Notes under the pieces: model-generated
The model's database searches: none
What the model was told of the DNA's origin: nothing
Seen by the model: only the letters and a program-made list of their open reading frames with translations
In this document: positions 1 to 7,776 of the stretch, in pieces
How the letters are laid out: the number at the start of each line of letters is the position of its first letter
Position numbering within the stretch: the first letter of the stretch is position 1
NCBI GenBank assembly: GCA_016210055.1
Contig: JACQUZ010000024.1
Location: 1 to 55,532 of the forward strand
Reading direction: 5' to 3'
Origin: Deltaproteobacteria bacterium
Lineage (GTDB): Bacteria > Myxococcota_A > Polyangia > Haliangiales > SHYZ01
Length of the DNA: 55,532 bases
Made by a program: the position numbers and the translations under genes

Positions 1-1737
1 AATCCGGCCAAGACCAACGGCACTGCCTGTAATGACGGTAATGCCTGCACCCGGGCGGATACCTGCCAGACTGGCTCCTGCACCGGCGCCAATCCAATCA
101 CCTGCACTGCATCCGACCAGTGCCATAACGCTGGTACCTGCGACCCAGCCAACGGCACCTGCTCCAATCCGGCCAAGACCAACGGCACTGCCTGTAATGA
201 CGGTAATGCCTGCACCCGGGCGGATACCTGCCAGACTGGCTCCTGCACCGGCGCCAATCCAATCGCCTGCACTGCATCCGACCAATGCCACAACGCGGGT
301 ACCTGCGATCCGGCCACGGGCACTTGCTCCGATCCGGCCAAGGCCAACGGCACCGCCTGTAATGACAGCAATTCCTGCACACGGTCCGACACGTGTCAGA
401 GCGGCTCGTGCACCGGCACCAATCCAATCACCTGCTCTGCATCCGACCAGTGCCACAACCCAGGCACCTGCGATCCGGCCTCCGGCGCCTGCTTGAACCC
501 ACCCAAGCCGGATGGCACCGCGTGCAGCGATGGCGACGCGTGCACCCGAGCAGATACATGCCAAGCAGGGACGTGCTCGGGCTCCGACCGTGTCACCTGC
601 AGCGCATCCGACCAGTGCCACGAACCCGGGACTTGCGATCCTTCCACCGGAACCTGCAGCTATCCTGAAAAGCCCAACGACGCGCCCTGCGACGACGGGA
701 ATTCATGTACCCGCACGGATACCTGCCAGGCCGGCAGGTGTACTGGAAATAACCCAGTCGTGTGTGCCGCAGCCGATTCATGCCACGACGTGGGCACGTG
801 CGATCCCTCGACGGGAACCTGTTCAAATCCAATCAAGCCGAACAGCACGCCCTGCGGCACCAGCTCGGGATGCACGCAGACTGACACCTGCCAGGCTGGC
901 AAGTGCGAGGTCGGGCCACCGGTTACGTGCCCGCCCCCCGATCAGTGCCACTTCGCTGGCACGTGCGACGCCACCACGGGACGGTGCAGCTACCTACCCA
1001 AGCCCGACGGGTCCTCCTGCAGCGATGGGAATGCATGCACCCAGGCGGACTCATGCCAGCAAGGGAAGTGCGTGGGTGAAGACCAGGTCGTCTGCCTGGC
1101 CTCGGATCAGTGCCACGTTGCCGGCGAGTGCGATCCCGCCTCGGGAGCCTGCTCGAACCCCATTAAGCCAAATACGACTTCTTGTAATGACGGCAATCCG
1201 TGCACCCGAACAGACACCTGCCAAGAGGGAAGATGCGTGGGCGTAAACCCCATGCCTTGCCCGGCGCTTGATCAATGCCACGGTGATGGCACCTGCAACC
1301 CGGCGACGGCGAAATGCGCATACCCAGAGAGACCAGAAGGGACGCCCTGCGACGACCGTGACGCTTGCACGATTACCGACACGTGCGTGGGTGGAGCATG
1401 CCTCGGGTCGGACCGGGTCATCTGCGTGCCCTCGGATCAGTGCCATGACGTGGGAACCTGCGACCCACAGTCGGGCACTTGCTCGAATCCGCCCAAGGCA
1501 GAAAGCACGGCCTGCGACGATGGAGATGCGTGCACGCGTGGCGAACATTGCGAGCAGGGGGAGTGCATGGCTGGTGAGCCAGTTTTCTGCGCAGCAGGAG
1601 CTTGCCATGGTGAAGGCGAATGCGACCCATTAACCGGACGCTGCACGCTTCCTCCTGCAAATGAGGGGAGCGCTTGCGACGACAACGACACTTGCACGAG
1701 CAACGACACGTGCCGGGAAGGCACCTGCCAGGGCGAA
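1..1737 (+). repeat. 165-bp tandem coding repeats (55-aa, 8-Cys unit)
   Basis: Units begin at 1, 166, 331, 496, 661, 826, 991, 1156, 1321 and 1486, with an eleventh, partial unit from 1648 (unit 10 is one codon short). Units 1 and 2 are identical over about the first 98 bases (1-98 against 166-263), whereas units toward the 3' end keep mainly the cysteines, Asp/Gly turns and the DQCH motif. The similarity gradient suggests recent duplication or gene conversion at the 5' side of the array, which continues out of the window. Confidence 0.92.
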
Positions 1738-2010
1738 GGCGAACCTTGCGTGCCCGACGCAGCGCCGCCCGACGCTACCCTTGACGCCGGTGCCACCGAC
1801 GGTGGGAACCTAGACGCTCGCGAGACTGGGAACGACGCCGGGCGCGTCGACGGCTCGAACAACACGACCGAGGAGGGTATTCACCGTGGCGAGCCCCCCG
1901 TCAACTACTACGGCTGTCGCGTGTCCGGCACCCGTCCGACCCGGATCCCACTGCTTGTCGTCGGCATGGCCGTCCTCATGATGTCCATCAGGCGACGTTC
2001 TCGCCGCTAG
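1..2010 (+). CDS. Cysteine-rich tandem-repeat surface protein with MYXO-CTERM-like tail (5' partial)
   Basis: Frame 1 is open from the first base to the TAG at 2008-2010, so the start lies left of the window and 669 residues are visible. Nearly all of it is a tandem array of a 55-residue unit with eight cysteines (pattern around NDGNACTRADTCQ and SDQCHNAGTCDP). An Asp/Ala-rich linker follows (about residues 580-630). The end carries Gly-Cys, a hydrophobic helix (IPLLVVGMAVLMM) and RRRSRR. That arrangement matches the MYXO-CTERM sorting signal, in which the Cys is thought to be processed and lipid-anchored at the surface; this is family knowledge, not shown here. The regular Cys spacing suggests disulfide-braced modules forming a stalk or coat. 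The ligand is unknown. A TTG at 493 could be misread as a start but sits inside the array. The 3' end overlaps the convergent kinase gene by 23 bases. Confidence 0.88.
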   Translation, partial: NPAKTNGTACNDGNACTRADTCQTGSCTGANPITCTASDQCHNAGTCDPANGTCSNPAKTNGTACNDGNACTRADTCQTGSCTGANPIACTASDQCHNAGTCDPATGTCSDPAKANGTACNDSNSCTRSDTCQSGSCTGTNPITCSASDQCHNPGTCDPASGACLNPPKPDGTACSDGDACTRADTCQAGTCSGSDRVTCSASDQCHEPGTCDPSTGTCSYPEKPNDAPCDDGNSCTRTDTCQAGRCTGNNPVVCAAADSCHDVGTCDPSTGTCSNPIKPNSTPCGTSSGCTQTDTCQAGKCEVGPPVTCPPPDQCHFAGTCDATTGRCSYLPKPDGSSCSDGNACTQADSCQQGKCVGEDQVVCLASDQCHVAGECDPASGACSNPIKPNTTSCNDGNPCTRTDTCQEGRCVGVNPMPCPALDQCHGDGTCNPATAKCAYPERPEGTPCDDRDACTITDTCVGGACLGSDRVICVPSDQCHDVGTCDPQSGTCSNPPKAESTACDDGDACTRGEHCEQGECMAGEPVFCAAGACHGEGECDPLTGRCTLPPANEGSACDDNDTCTSNDTCREGTCQGEGEPCVPDAAPPDATLDAGATDGGNLDARETGNDAGRVDGSNNTTEEGIHRGEPPVNYYGCRVSGTRPTRIPLLVVGMAVLMMSIRRRSRR

Positions 2011-3493
2011 CCCGACTTCCCCACGCAGGCAGCACAACCTCAAAACGCGCCCCTTGCCCTGCCGGCGCGTCGCACAGGCGAACCACGCCACCATGCGCCT
2101 CCACGATGGCCTGCGTTACAGAGAGCCCAAGTCCGGTGCCATGACCTGGCTCCTTAGTCGAAAAGAACGGGTCAAACACATGCGCACGCGCCTCTTGAGG
2201 AACTCCCGGCCCGTTGTCGGTTACACCCACGACGACATGGTCTCCTACCTGCCTGGCGTCAATAACCACGGTCCCCTTCCCATCCGTCGCGTCAGCGGCA
2301 TTGAGGAGCAGGTTCAGCATCACCTGCGTGACGCGACCCGTGCCCGAGCGCACGGCAGGCATGTCGTTCGGAATCTCCACCACCCAGGTCACGCCGCGAG
2401 ACCTGGAGGTCGCGCGAGCCAAGGACACTGCCCCTTCGACTACCTTTCGGACGTCCACGGCCTCGAGTTCTTCCCGGGGCGGACGCGCGTAGTCGAGTAG
2501 CTCCTTGACGATGTTGTGAATTCTTTCCGTCTCTGACCGGACTCGCTCGAGCATTTCCCGGCGCAAGAGCGGGTCGATCGGGCGCTCGGGGGTCTCAGAG
2601 AGGAGCATCTCGATGTACCCGAGGATGGCAGCCAGAGGATTGCCCACCTCGTGAGCGACTCCCGCGGCAAGCCGTCCCACGCTCGCCAGCTTTTCGGACC
2701 GAATCAGCGACTCGCGACCGGTACGGAGCGAGTGGGTCATTCGGTCGAACGCGTCGGCGAGGCGCCCCAGCTCCCCGGGCCCTCTCACGTCAAGGCGCAC
2801 CCCAAGGTCGCCACTCGCCACGCGCACCGCCGCCTTCTCGAGCGCTTGTACTGGACGCACGACGGCACCGCGAAGGATCCAAGCTGCGGCAATGAGCAGG
2901 AGGAGCCCGTCGAGCGCCCCGAGCAGGATCACCGACCGACGCGCCTTGAGGAGGATGCCATCCACGGATTCGTCCAAGGCGAACGTTGTCCGCACCACGT
3001 GAGCGGCCCGACCTTGCTTGCCTCCACGTCTCGTGGGCGCATAGGCAATGAGACGGAGGCCCTCCGGCTCCCCTCTCTCGGGGGGACGCGCCTCCGCATG
3101 GGGCGCAAGCCCAGCGACCGCCGCGGTGACACCTCGCCCATCGCTTGCCAAGACCGCCGCCTGCTCCGGCCAGACAACGCGCGCCCGCTCGTCGAATAGC
3201 ACGATCTCCGCTGCTCCAAGCGCCCGGGCCAAGTCCCTGGCCGCGGCCGCGAATCGCGCGCGGAGTTCGTCGCCCGACACCCCATCGAGTACCTGTCCCG
3301 CGAGGAGCGCCGCCTGGTCCGCCAAAAGCGCGACACGCTCATGACGCTCGGCGGACAGCGCCAGCCTGGTCTGCGAGACCGTGATGGCACCGACCGAAAT
3401 GATCGCGCCCAACGTCACCAGGAGCAGGGCCACGAGGATTTGGGCCCTAAGCCCGAGGGCCCATCGCGCCCGTAACGGTCCTCTCTCGGGCAC
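1988..3493 (-). CDS. Membrane sensor histidine kinase (HAMP-HisKA-HATPase)
   Basis: A 501-residue kinase if started at the GTG at 3493, two bases after the stop of the upstream gene (3496). An open frame reaches 3610 but would overlap that gene deeply. Order: membrane helix (about 15-38), an extracytoplasmic sensor region rich in Ala/Arg (40-165), second helix (about 190-210), HAMP (211-258), HisKA with phosphoacceptor motif AAGVAHEVGNPLAAILGYIE (His near 281), and HATPase with N-box NLLLNAADATDGKG (about 391), G1 DNGPGVP (426), F-box FFSTKEP and G2 GTGLGLSV (451). It resembles NtrB/ZraS-type kinases that commonly pair with sigma54 activators. The FHA-sigma54 activator at 4011-5438 lies two genes upstream on the same strand. 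That activator has FHA in place of a receiver, so direct phosphotransfer to it is not expected. Confidence 0.9.
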   Translation of the reverse strand: MPERGPLRARWALGLRAQILVALLLVTLGAIISVGAITVSQTRLALSAERHERVALLADQAALLAGQVLDGVSGDELRARFAAAARDLARALGAAEIVLFDERARVVWPEQAAVLASDGRGVTAAVAGLAPHAEARPPERGEPEGLRLIAYAPTRRGGKQGRAAHVVRTTFALDESVDGILLKARRSVILLGALDGLLLLIAAAWILRGAVVRPVQALEKAAVRVASGDLGVRLDVRGPGELGRLADAFDRMTHSLRTGRESLIRSEKLASVGRLAAGVAHEVGNPLAAILGYIEMLLSETPERPIDPLLRREMLERVRSETERIHNIVKELLDYARPPREELEAVDVRKVVEGAVSLARATSRSRGVTWVVEIPNDMPAVRSGTGRVTQVMLNLLLNAADATDGKGTVVIDARQVGDHVVVGVTDNGPGVPQEARAHVFDPFFSTKEPGHGTGLGLSVTQAIVEAHGGVVRLCDAPAGQGARFEVVLPAWGSRASGENVA

Positions 3494-3495
3494 GC

Positions 3496-3966
3496 CTATG
3501 GCCCCGCCTTGAGCTCTGTGATCCTCGCCTGGTCCTTCGAGTCGACGAAGCTCACCTCGCATGTCCTCTCGGAAAGCGCCGCCGAAACGAAGATCAGCTT
3601 GCGAGTCCACAAGTGGCGCTTCGTTCGACGTTCCGTAGGGGTGCCGAGAGCACGCTCGAGGGCGCGAGTCACCGATTCGAAATCACATGAGCGCACAGAC
3701 ATGGCAACTTCCATGAGCCTTGCACCTGGATCCTTGCCTGCGAAGTAAAGCCCAACCTGAGCAGGCTTGTCGCCCAAGTTGATGTCCTCCATGCCGAAGC
3801 AGTGGGTGATCTCCCCTGAAGGAATGCAGCGACCCGCAGCTTGCCCGTCTGCCAGCATCGTCTTGCCGATGATGTACGGCCCAACTCCGTTCACCTCCTG
3901 GGCGCGCTGGCAAGCCGTTCCAACAAGACACGAGAAGCCCAGAACACGGGCAAGAGACCAGATCAT
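3496..3966 (-). CDS. Small exported protein, possible lipoprotein, unknown function
   Basis: A 156-residue protein with a short hydrophobic N-terminus (IWSLARVLGFSCLVGTAC). This may be a lipoprotein signal with Cys19 as the lipidated residue, but GTAC is a weak lipobox, so simple secretion is also possible. The remainder is soluble, with four further cysteines (in GRCIPSGEITHCFGMED, RSCDFES and ERTCEVSF) that could form two disulfides in the periplasm. I recognise no family. It sits between the FHA-sigma54 activator (44 bases upstream) and the sensor kinase (coupled, 2-base spacing). It could be a periplasmic accessory of that kinase; this is inferred from position alone. The ATG at 3966 lies eight bases after a perfect TATAAT, which would suit a leaderless transcript. 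Confidence 0.72.
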   Translation of the reverse strand: MIWSLARVLGFSCLVGTACQRAQEVNGVGPYIIGKTMLADGQAAGRCIPSGEITHCFGMEDINLGDKPAQVGLYFAGKDPGARLMEVAMSVRSCDFESVTRALERALGTPTERRTKRHLWTRKLIFVSAALSERTCEVSFVDSKDQARITELKAGP

Positions 3967-3974
3967 GGGCGCCC

Positions 3975-3980
3975 ATTATA
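3975..3980 (-). promoter_or_regulatory. Candidate -10 element (TATAAT) for an internal, possibly leaderless promoter
   Basis: Read on the minus strand, TATAAT is followed by the palindrome GGGCGCCC and then the ATG at 3966. With eight bases between hexamer and ATG, transcription would start at or within about two bases of the start codon, and no Shine-Dalgarno fits. No good -35 lies 16-18 bases upstream. An internal promoter would let the small exported protein and kinase be made independently of the upstream activator. Confidence 0.35.
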
Positions 3981-4010
3981 CGGGATACCCCAGAGTTCGC
4001 CGCGGGCCGC

Positions 4011-5438
4011 CTACTTGCGGAACGACACCGGTTCGATTCCGAAGCGCTTGATCCACCTCTGGATCTGCATCCTCGCCTTGCCCATGGCCCGGGCCACGGC
4101 GCTGATGTTGCCGTGGTGGGTCTTGAGGAGCTCAACCAGCTCATCGCGCAAGCGTGCGTCCCCTTGCGTCAAATCGGGTGCCGGCTCGTCTGAGGGGCTG
4201 GGAGCGCTCGTCGCGTGGAGGGAACTCCGGACTGTTTCGGGCAAGTGCGGCACGTCAACGTGCCCACCTTGTGACAGGACCACGGCAGCGTCCAAGCATC
4301 TCTCCAGCTCCCGAATGTTCATGGGCCATTCGTGCCGAAACAACGCGCGTGCTGCCTCCGGGCTCAGGGTCACCTTCGACGCCTGCGACGGCGCCACTCG
4401 CGAGAGGATCTTGCCAAGGAGCAGGCCGAGATCTTCGCGCCGCTCGCGCAGCGGCGGAAGGCGGCAGGTGAAACCGGCGAGCCGCGAGTAGAGGTCGCCC
4501 CGGAATTCACTCCGCGTCACCATGCCGGCCAAGTCGCGGTGCGTCGCCGCGATGACCCGAATATCGACCCGCACGGGACGCGTGCCTCCAACGGGCGTAA
4601 CCTCATGCTCCTGCAGCACGCGCAAGAACGCCGCCTGAGACACCGCTGGAAGATCGCCGATCTCGTCCAGGAAAAGAGTCCCACAGTCGGCAGCTCGAAT
4701 GAGTCCCGGTCGATCTTCGACCGCGCCCGAGAAGGCCCCCTTCCGGTAGCCGAAGAGCTCTGTTTCGACGAGTGTCTCGGGAAGCGCGCCACAGTTGACC
4801 GCGACGAAGGGACCCGTGCGGCCTGATAGCGCATGGACGGTCCGCGCGACCACTTCCTTGCCCGTGCCGCTTTCCCCTTGCAAGACCACGCACACGTGTG
4901 ACTTCGCCGCCTGCGCGAGCAAGTCGAAGTCGTGCGCGAGATAGTCGAGGAACGTCGCTAGCTCCGGGGCCGCCGGGGCGAGCTCGGAGACCCTCATGTC
5001 GGGACTGGCATCTGAGGAGGAAGCTACCGGCCCGTTGCGAAAGAGGAACAGCGTGTGCCCTAGCTCGAAGAGATCGTTGTCCCGCAGTGCGGCGCGCCTA
5101 AGCGGCGCACCATTTAGGATGGTCCCATTCTTGGAATCCGCATCTTCGAGCACCCACGCCTCACCATGCCCGAGGATTCTGGCGTGGCGCGAGGACATCC
5201 AGCGATCGGGAACCCGGACCGTCAAGCGGCGAATACCGTCGTCGAAGGTACGAATCGATCCGAAGGAAGCACCGCGACCCACCAAGACCTCATCCACGTG
5301 CGACAGAGCGTGGCGGGATGGCGACGAAAGGGGCTCGTCGCACCTCAATGCCATGAAAAGCTGGGGGAGCGGGCGCAGGCTTCCGCCAGGTCCGCCAGGC
5401 GGCCTATGAAACGAAAGCGTGTCCCCCGTGTCGCCCAT
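4011..5438 (-). CDS. FHA-domain sigma54-dependent transcriptional activator
   Basis: 475 residues. An FHA domain (about 45-135; motifs VGRG, SSRHARI and DSKNGTILNG) replaces the usual receiver. It is followed by the AAA+ sigma54-interaction domain: Walker A GESGTGKE (about 186), GAFSGA at about 234 (canonical GAFTGA with T to S), Walker B GTLFLDEIGDL (about 257), and the arginine-finger region SEFRGDLYSRLAGF. A Fis-type helix-turn-helix ends the protein (ISAVARAMGKARMQIQRWIK). FHA domains bind phosphothreonine, so the input is probably a Ser/Thr-kinase signal, an arrangement known to be abundant in myxobacteria. Ser for Thr in the GAFTGA loop occurs in natural members and need not inactivate. 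It lies 27 bases downstream of fur on the same strand and could be cotranscribed. Target promoters are unknown. Confidence 0.93.
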   Translation of the reverse strand: MGDTGDTLSFHRPPGGPGGSLRPLPQLFMALRCDEPLSSPSRHALSHVDEVLVGRGASFGSIRTFDDGIRRLTVRVPDRWMSSRHARILGHGEAWVLEDADSKNGTILNGAPLRRAALRDNDLFELGHTLFLFRNGPVASSSDASPDMRVSELAPAAPELATFLDYLAHDFDLLAQAAKSHVCVVLQGESGTGKEVVARTVHALSGRTGPFVAVNCGALPETLVETELFGYRKGAFSGAVEDRPGLIRAADCGTLFLDEIGDLPAVSQAAFLRVLQEHEVTPVGGTRPVRVDIRVIAATHRDLAGMVTRSEFRGDLYSRLAGFTCRLPPLRERREDLGLLLGKILSRVAPSQASKVTLSPEAARALFRHEWPMNIRELERCLDAAVVLSQGGHVDVPHLPETVRSSLHATSAPSPSDEPAPDLTQGDARLRDELVELLKTHHGNISAVARAMGKARMQIQRWIKRFGIEPVSFRK

Positions 5439-5465
5439 GTGGCTTGGACGCGAGCTTGCTCGCCG

Positions 5466-5960
5466 CTACTCCTTCTCGTTGGGACAGTGCCCCCCTGGAA
5501 TCCCCTGGGCCTTTGGGCACAGGCAATAAAGCTCGTGCTTGTGCCTCAAGACACGAAATCCGCCAAGCCTGGCCGCCACCTGCTCCTGAAGCCGCTCGAT
5601 CTCTTCGCTCTCGAACTCGAGGATCATGTTGCACTTCACGCAAATGAGATGGTCGTGGTGCGCGCCCGCCACTTCATAGCGGGTCTGGCCGTCCTCGAAC
5701 TGACGTGGGTTTGCAAGCCCGCTTTCCACCAGAAGGCGCAACGTCCGATACACGGTGGCATAGCCAACCTTGGGGTTACGCTTGCGGACCCGGGCAAGGA
5801 GCTGGTCGATGGAGACGTGCTCCTGGGAGCGGAGGAACGCGTCCACGATGTTCTCCCTCTGCTGGGTGGTGTTCAGGCTGTGGGACCGAAGAAACTCGAC
5901 CCACTGGGCTTTCAGCCGCCTAAGGATCTCCCGTGTGGGTGAGTGCTCCGCCTGCCCCAT
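5466..5960 (-). CDS. fur: Fur-family metal-responsive transcriptional regulator
   Basis: 164 residues from the ATG at 5960; an open frame runs further upstream, but the extra 51 residues do not resemble the family. The winged-helix domain (about 20-95) contains the Fur recognition helix region [19 protein letters not shown]. The metal/dimerisation domain has [20 protein letters not shown] with the HHDH cluster and the first CxxC (CVKC). The C-terminal end has two further Cys, in LYCLCPKAQ, and one more in GGHCPNEKE. This fits Fur with structural zinc; Zur, Mur or PerR specificity cannot be separated from sequence alone. It is divergent from xseB and is probably the first gene of the minus-strand block down to the kinase at 1988. 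No obvious Fur-box palindrome was seen in the short upstream region. Confidence 0.93.
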   Translation of the reverse strand: MGQAEHSPTREILRRLKAQWVEFLRSHSLNTTQQRENIVDAFLRSQEHVSIDQLLARVRKRNPKVGYATVYRTLRLLVESGLANPRQFEDGQTRYEVAGAHHDHLICVKCNMILEFESEEIERLQEQVAARLGGFRVLRHKHELYCLCPKAQGIPGGHCPNEKE

Positions 5961-5968
5961 GAATTCAG

Positions 5969-5996
5969 ATCTTGTGTAAGTGCCAAGAGTAGTCAA
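5969..5996 (-). promoter_or_regulatory. Candidate sigma70-type promoter for fur
   Basis: On the minus strand a -35 TTGACT (5991-5996, five of six consensus bases) is followed after 16 bases by a weak -10 CAAGAT (5969-5974), nine bases before the fur ATG. The -35 abuts the ATG at 5996 proposed for xseB, an argument that xseB may start later (GTG at 6059). Confidence 0.33.
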
Positions 5997-6388
5997 TGTT
6001 TTTCGGTGCGCAGGATTTTCAGTTGACCAGCTGCGCTCCCGGATCTTATGGTGAAAAAGTGAAGCAAGTGTCGGCACCCGAAGTCGCGCCTCCACCGCTT
6101 GCCCAGTCACCATCCGTGACAGCGCCCAAATCAGGTGAAGACGCTGTTTCTTCTTCTGACAACGACCGCTTTGACGTGGTCCTTGAACGCTTGACTAGCG
6201 CGGTCCAGAGGCTCGAGCAAGGGAATCTACCTCTCGAGGAGTCACTCAGGGCTTTTGAGGAAGGGGTAATTCTGGCTCGCCGAGGCCATGCGCTGCTGGA
6301 TGCTGCCGAGCGCCGAGTCGAGATGCTCACGAAAGGCACAGATGGAGCTGACAAGGCGGTTCCCCTGCCAGGCAGTGAGACAGCCTAG
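5996..6388 (+). CDS. xseB: Exodeoxyribonuclease VII small subunit
   Basis: Small subunit of exonuclease VII, which with XseA degrades single-stranded DNA. The family core begins near residue 59: [20 protein letters not shown], followed by [12 protein letters not shown] and a second helix ending AAERRVEML. This is the standard two-helix XseB hairpin. At 130 residues it is longer than the usual 75-90 because of a Pro/Ser-rich N-terminus. A GTG at 6059 would give 109 residues, and the ATG at 5996 lies in the probable fur promoter. No xseA is visible. The gene order xseB-(receiver)-ispA recalls the widespread xseB-ispA-dxs arrangement. Assignment is firm; the start is not. Confidence 0.9.
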   Translation: MFFGAQDFQLTSCAPGSYGEKVKQVSAPEVAPPPLAQSPSVTAPKSGEDAVSSSDNDRFDVVLERLTSAVQRLEQGNLPLEESLRAFEEGVILARRGHALLDAAERRVEMLTKGTDGADKAVPLPGSETA

Positions 6389-6483
6389 TTTTTTCGTGGG
6401 GCCTAGTTACGTGATGGGGTCGGGAGATCTTGGGCTAGATACCTAGACGCTCGGGATAAGGGTGAAGGCCCGAAGGAGCACCG

Positions 6484-6861
6484 GTGAGGATGGCGCGAAA
6501 GGTCGCGGTGGTCGACGACGATCGAGAGGTTCGGGCCTACCTCGAATGGGTCTTGGCGAGAGAGGGTTACGAGGTAAAGCTCGCCGCCAATGGACTCCGC
6601 CTGATCAGCACCCTCCACGTAGACAAGCCCGACCTCATCCTCCTCGACGTCATGATGTCCTGGATCGACGGCTTTGAGCTGTGCCGGGCGCTGAAGCAGA
6701 ACTCGGAGTACAGTGGCATCCCCGTGGTGTTCATTTCGGGCAAGTCCGCGCCCTGCGATGTCCAGCGGGGGATCGACTGTGGGGCGGTCGACTACTTCTT
6801 CAAGCCGCTGGACGTCTCGCGCCTCGTGGATCGCGTGAAAGAAATCGTAGGCCCACCATGA
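6484..6861 (+). CDS. Stand-alone response-regulator receiver (CheY-like)
   Basis: 125 residues with only a REC domain. Acidic pocket DDD (11-13), phosphoacceptor Asp55 in LILLDVMM, switch Ser85 in VVFISGKS, and Lys107 in YFFKPLD are all present, so it should be phosphorylatable. The GTG at 6484 is preferred over ATG 6490 because GGAG lies six bases upstream. Its stop overlaps the ispA start (ATGA, 6858-6861), so the two are translationally coupled. A signalling receiver inside an isoprenoid operon is unusual; the partner kinase is not obvious nearby. It may act through protein-protein contact, as single-domain receivers do in chemotaxis or phosphorelays. Confidence 0.9.
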   Translation: MRMARKVAVVDDDREVRAYLEWVLAREGYEVKLAANGLRLISTLHVDKPDLILLDVMMSWIDGFELCRALKQNSEYSGIPVVFISGKSAPCDVQRGIDCGAVDYFFKPLDVSRLVDRVKEIVGPP

Positions 6862-7763
6862 CGGATTTCGACGAAGTCACCCAGTTCCTCGCGCACGCAA
6901 GGGAGCGCGTGGATGCCGCGCTGGCACGCCTCCTCGCCGAGGGACCACGGGACACTGACGACCCGGGACGGCTCCGCGAGGCGATGCGGTACGCGGTGCT
7001 CGGCGGGGGCAAGCGGCTCCGCCCCGCCCTGGTCCTGGCGGCAGCCGAGGCGATGGGTGGAGACGCCGAGAGCGCCCTGCCGGCAGCTTGTGCCGTGGAA
7101 CTCCTGCACGCCTACACCCTGGTGCATGACGACCTCCCAGCCATGGACAACGACGCATTGCGGCGTGGACGACCGACGGTGCACGTGGCGTTCGGCGAGG
7201 CGAATGCGATTCTCGTGGGCGATGCACTCTTGACCGAGGCACTCGGCGCCCTTGCTGCGCTCGGACCGCACGCGGCCGAAGCGATTCGCGTCCTTTCACG
7301 TCGCGCAGGAGTCCGGGAGCTCTTGGCTGGACAGGCGCGGGATCTCGACTTGGCGATGAGCGAGGAGGCAAGGCGCTCCATTGGCCTCGAGGCGCTGGAG
7401 CGCATCCACGTGGAGAAGACTGGCGCTCTCTTCGCGGCGGCGGCGGAGCTCGGCGCCATCGCGGTTGGCGCTTCCGTTGGCGCTTCCGTTGGCGCTTCCG
7501 TTGGCGCTTCCGTTGGAGCTTCCGTTGGCGCTTCCCATGAAGCCCGCGAGCGTCTTTCACGCTTCGGCTTGAGCCTCGGCATTGCATTCCAGCACGCCGA
7601 CGACCTTGCGGATGGGGACCATCCGGCCATGGCCAGCCTGGCACGCCGACGCGTGGCGGAGCTCGCCTCGGAAGCCATGGCTCAGTTGGAACCATTCGGC
7701 AAAGCGGCCCGTCACCTCCGCGGGATCCTTTCCTGGGTGTCCGCGTCCGCGGCCGTGCGCTAG
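6858..7763 (+). CDS. ispA: Polyprenyl (farnesyl-type) diphosphate synthase, atypical C-terminus
   Basis: 301 residues; trans-isoprenyl diphosphate synthase, condensing isopentenyl diphosphate with allylic diphosphates. Visible family motifs are GGGKRLRP (49-56), the first aspartate-rich motif DDLPAMD (Asp91, 92, 97), [15 protein letters not shown] (about 186-192), and a second DDxxD, DDLAD (248-252). Two oddities stand out. A perfect GASV repeat (204-227) is inserted between the KTG helix and the catalytic FQ-DD helix. And the roughly 20-residue loop after the second DDxxD, which in Escherichia coli IspA contains GKSTYP, is absent, so only about 50 residues follow. The enzyme may be altered in chain length or activity. 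It is coupled to the upstream receiver by ATGA overlap; no dxs follows. Confidence 0.88.
   Translation: MTDFDEVTQFLAHARERVDAALARLLAEGPRDTDDPGRLREAMRYAVLGGGKRLRPALVLAAAEAMGGDAESALPAACAVELLHAYTLVHDDLPAMDNDALRRGRPTVHVAFGEANAILVGDALLTEALGALAALGPHAAEAIRVLSRRAGVRELLAGQARDLDLAMSEEARRSIGLEALERIHVEKTGALFAAAAELGAIAVGASVGASVGASVGASVGASVGASHEARERLSRFGLSLGIAFQHADDLADGDHPAMASLARRRVAELASEAMAQLEPFGKAARHLRGILSWVSASAAVR
7467..7535 (+). repeat. 12-bp in-frame minisatellite inside ispA
   Basis: GGCGCTTCCGTT occurs in tandem from 7467: four perfect copies, a fifth with one change (7515-7526), and a truncated sixth ending at 7535. Each copy encodes Gly-Ala-Ser-Val. Because the unit is a multiple of three, slippage changes protein length without a frameshift. 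Confidence 0.93.
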
Positions 7764-7776
7764 CGTTGTTATCACG

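Noticed and set aside
32..496. Ala/Pro-rich 154-codon frame in the repeat region
   Set aside because: A shadow of the Cys-rich frame; its repetitiveness is inherited from the real repeat.
1..1737. CRISPR-like periodicity
   Set aside because: The 165-base period is coding, with conserved cysteines in frame and no short repeat-spacer structure.
6370..6400. Possible terminator after xseB (AGGC...GCCT then TTTTTT)
   Set aside because: The stem is only four base pairs and overlaps the end of xseB; too weak to call.
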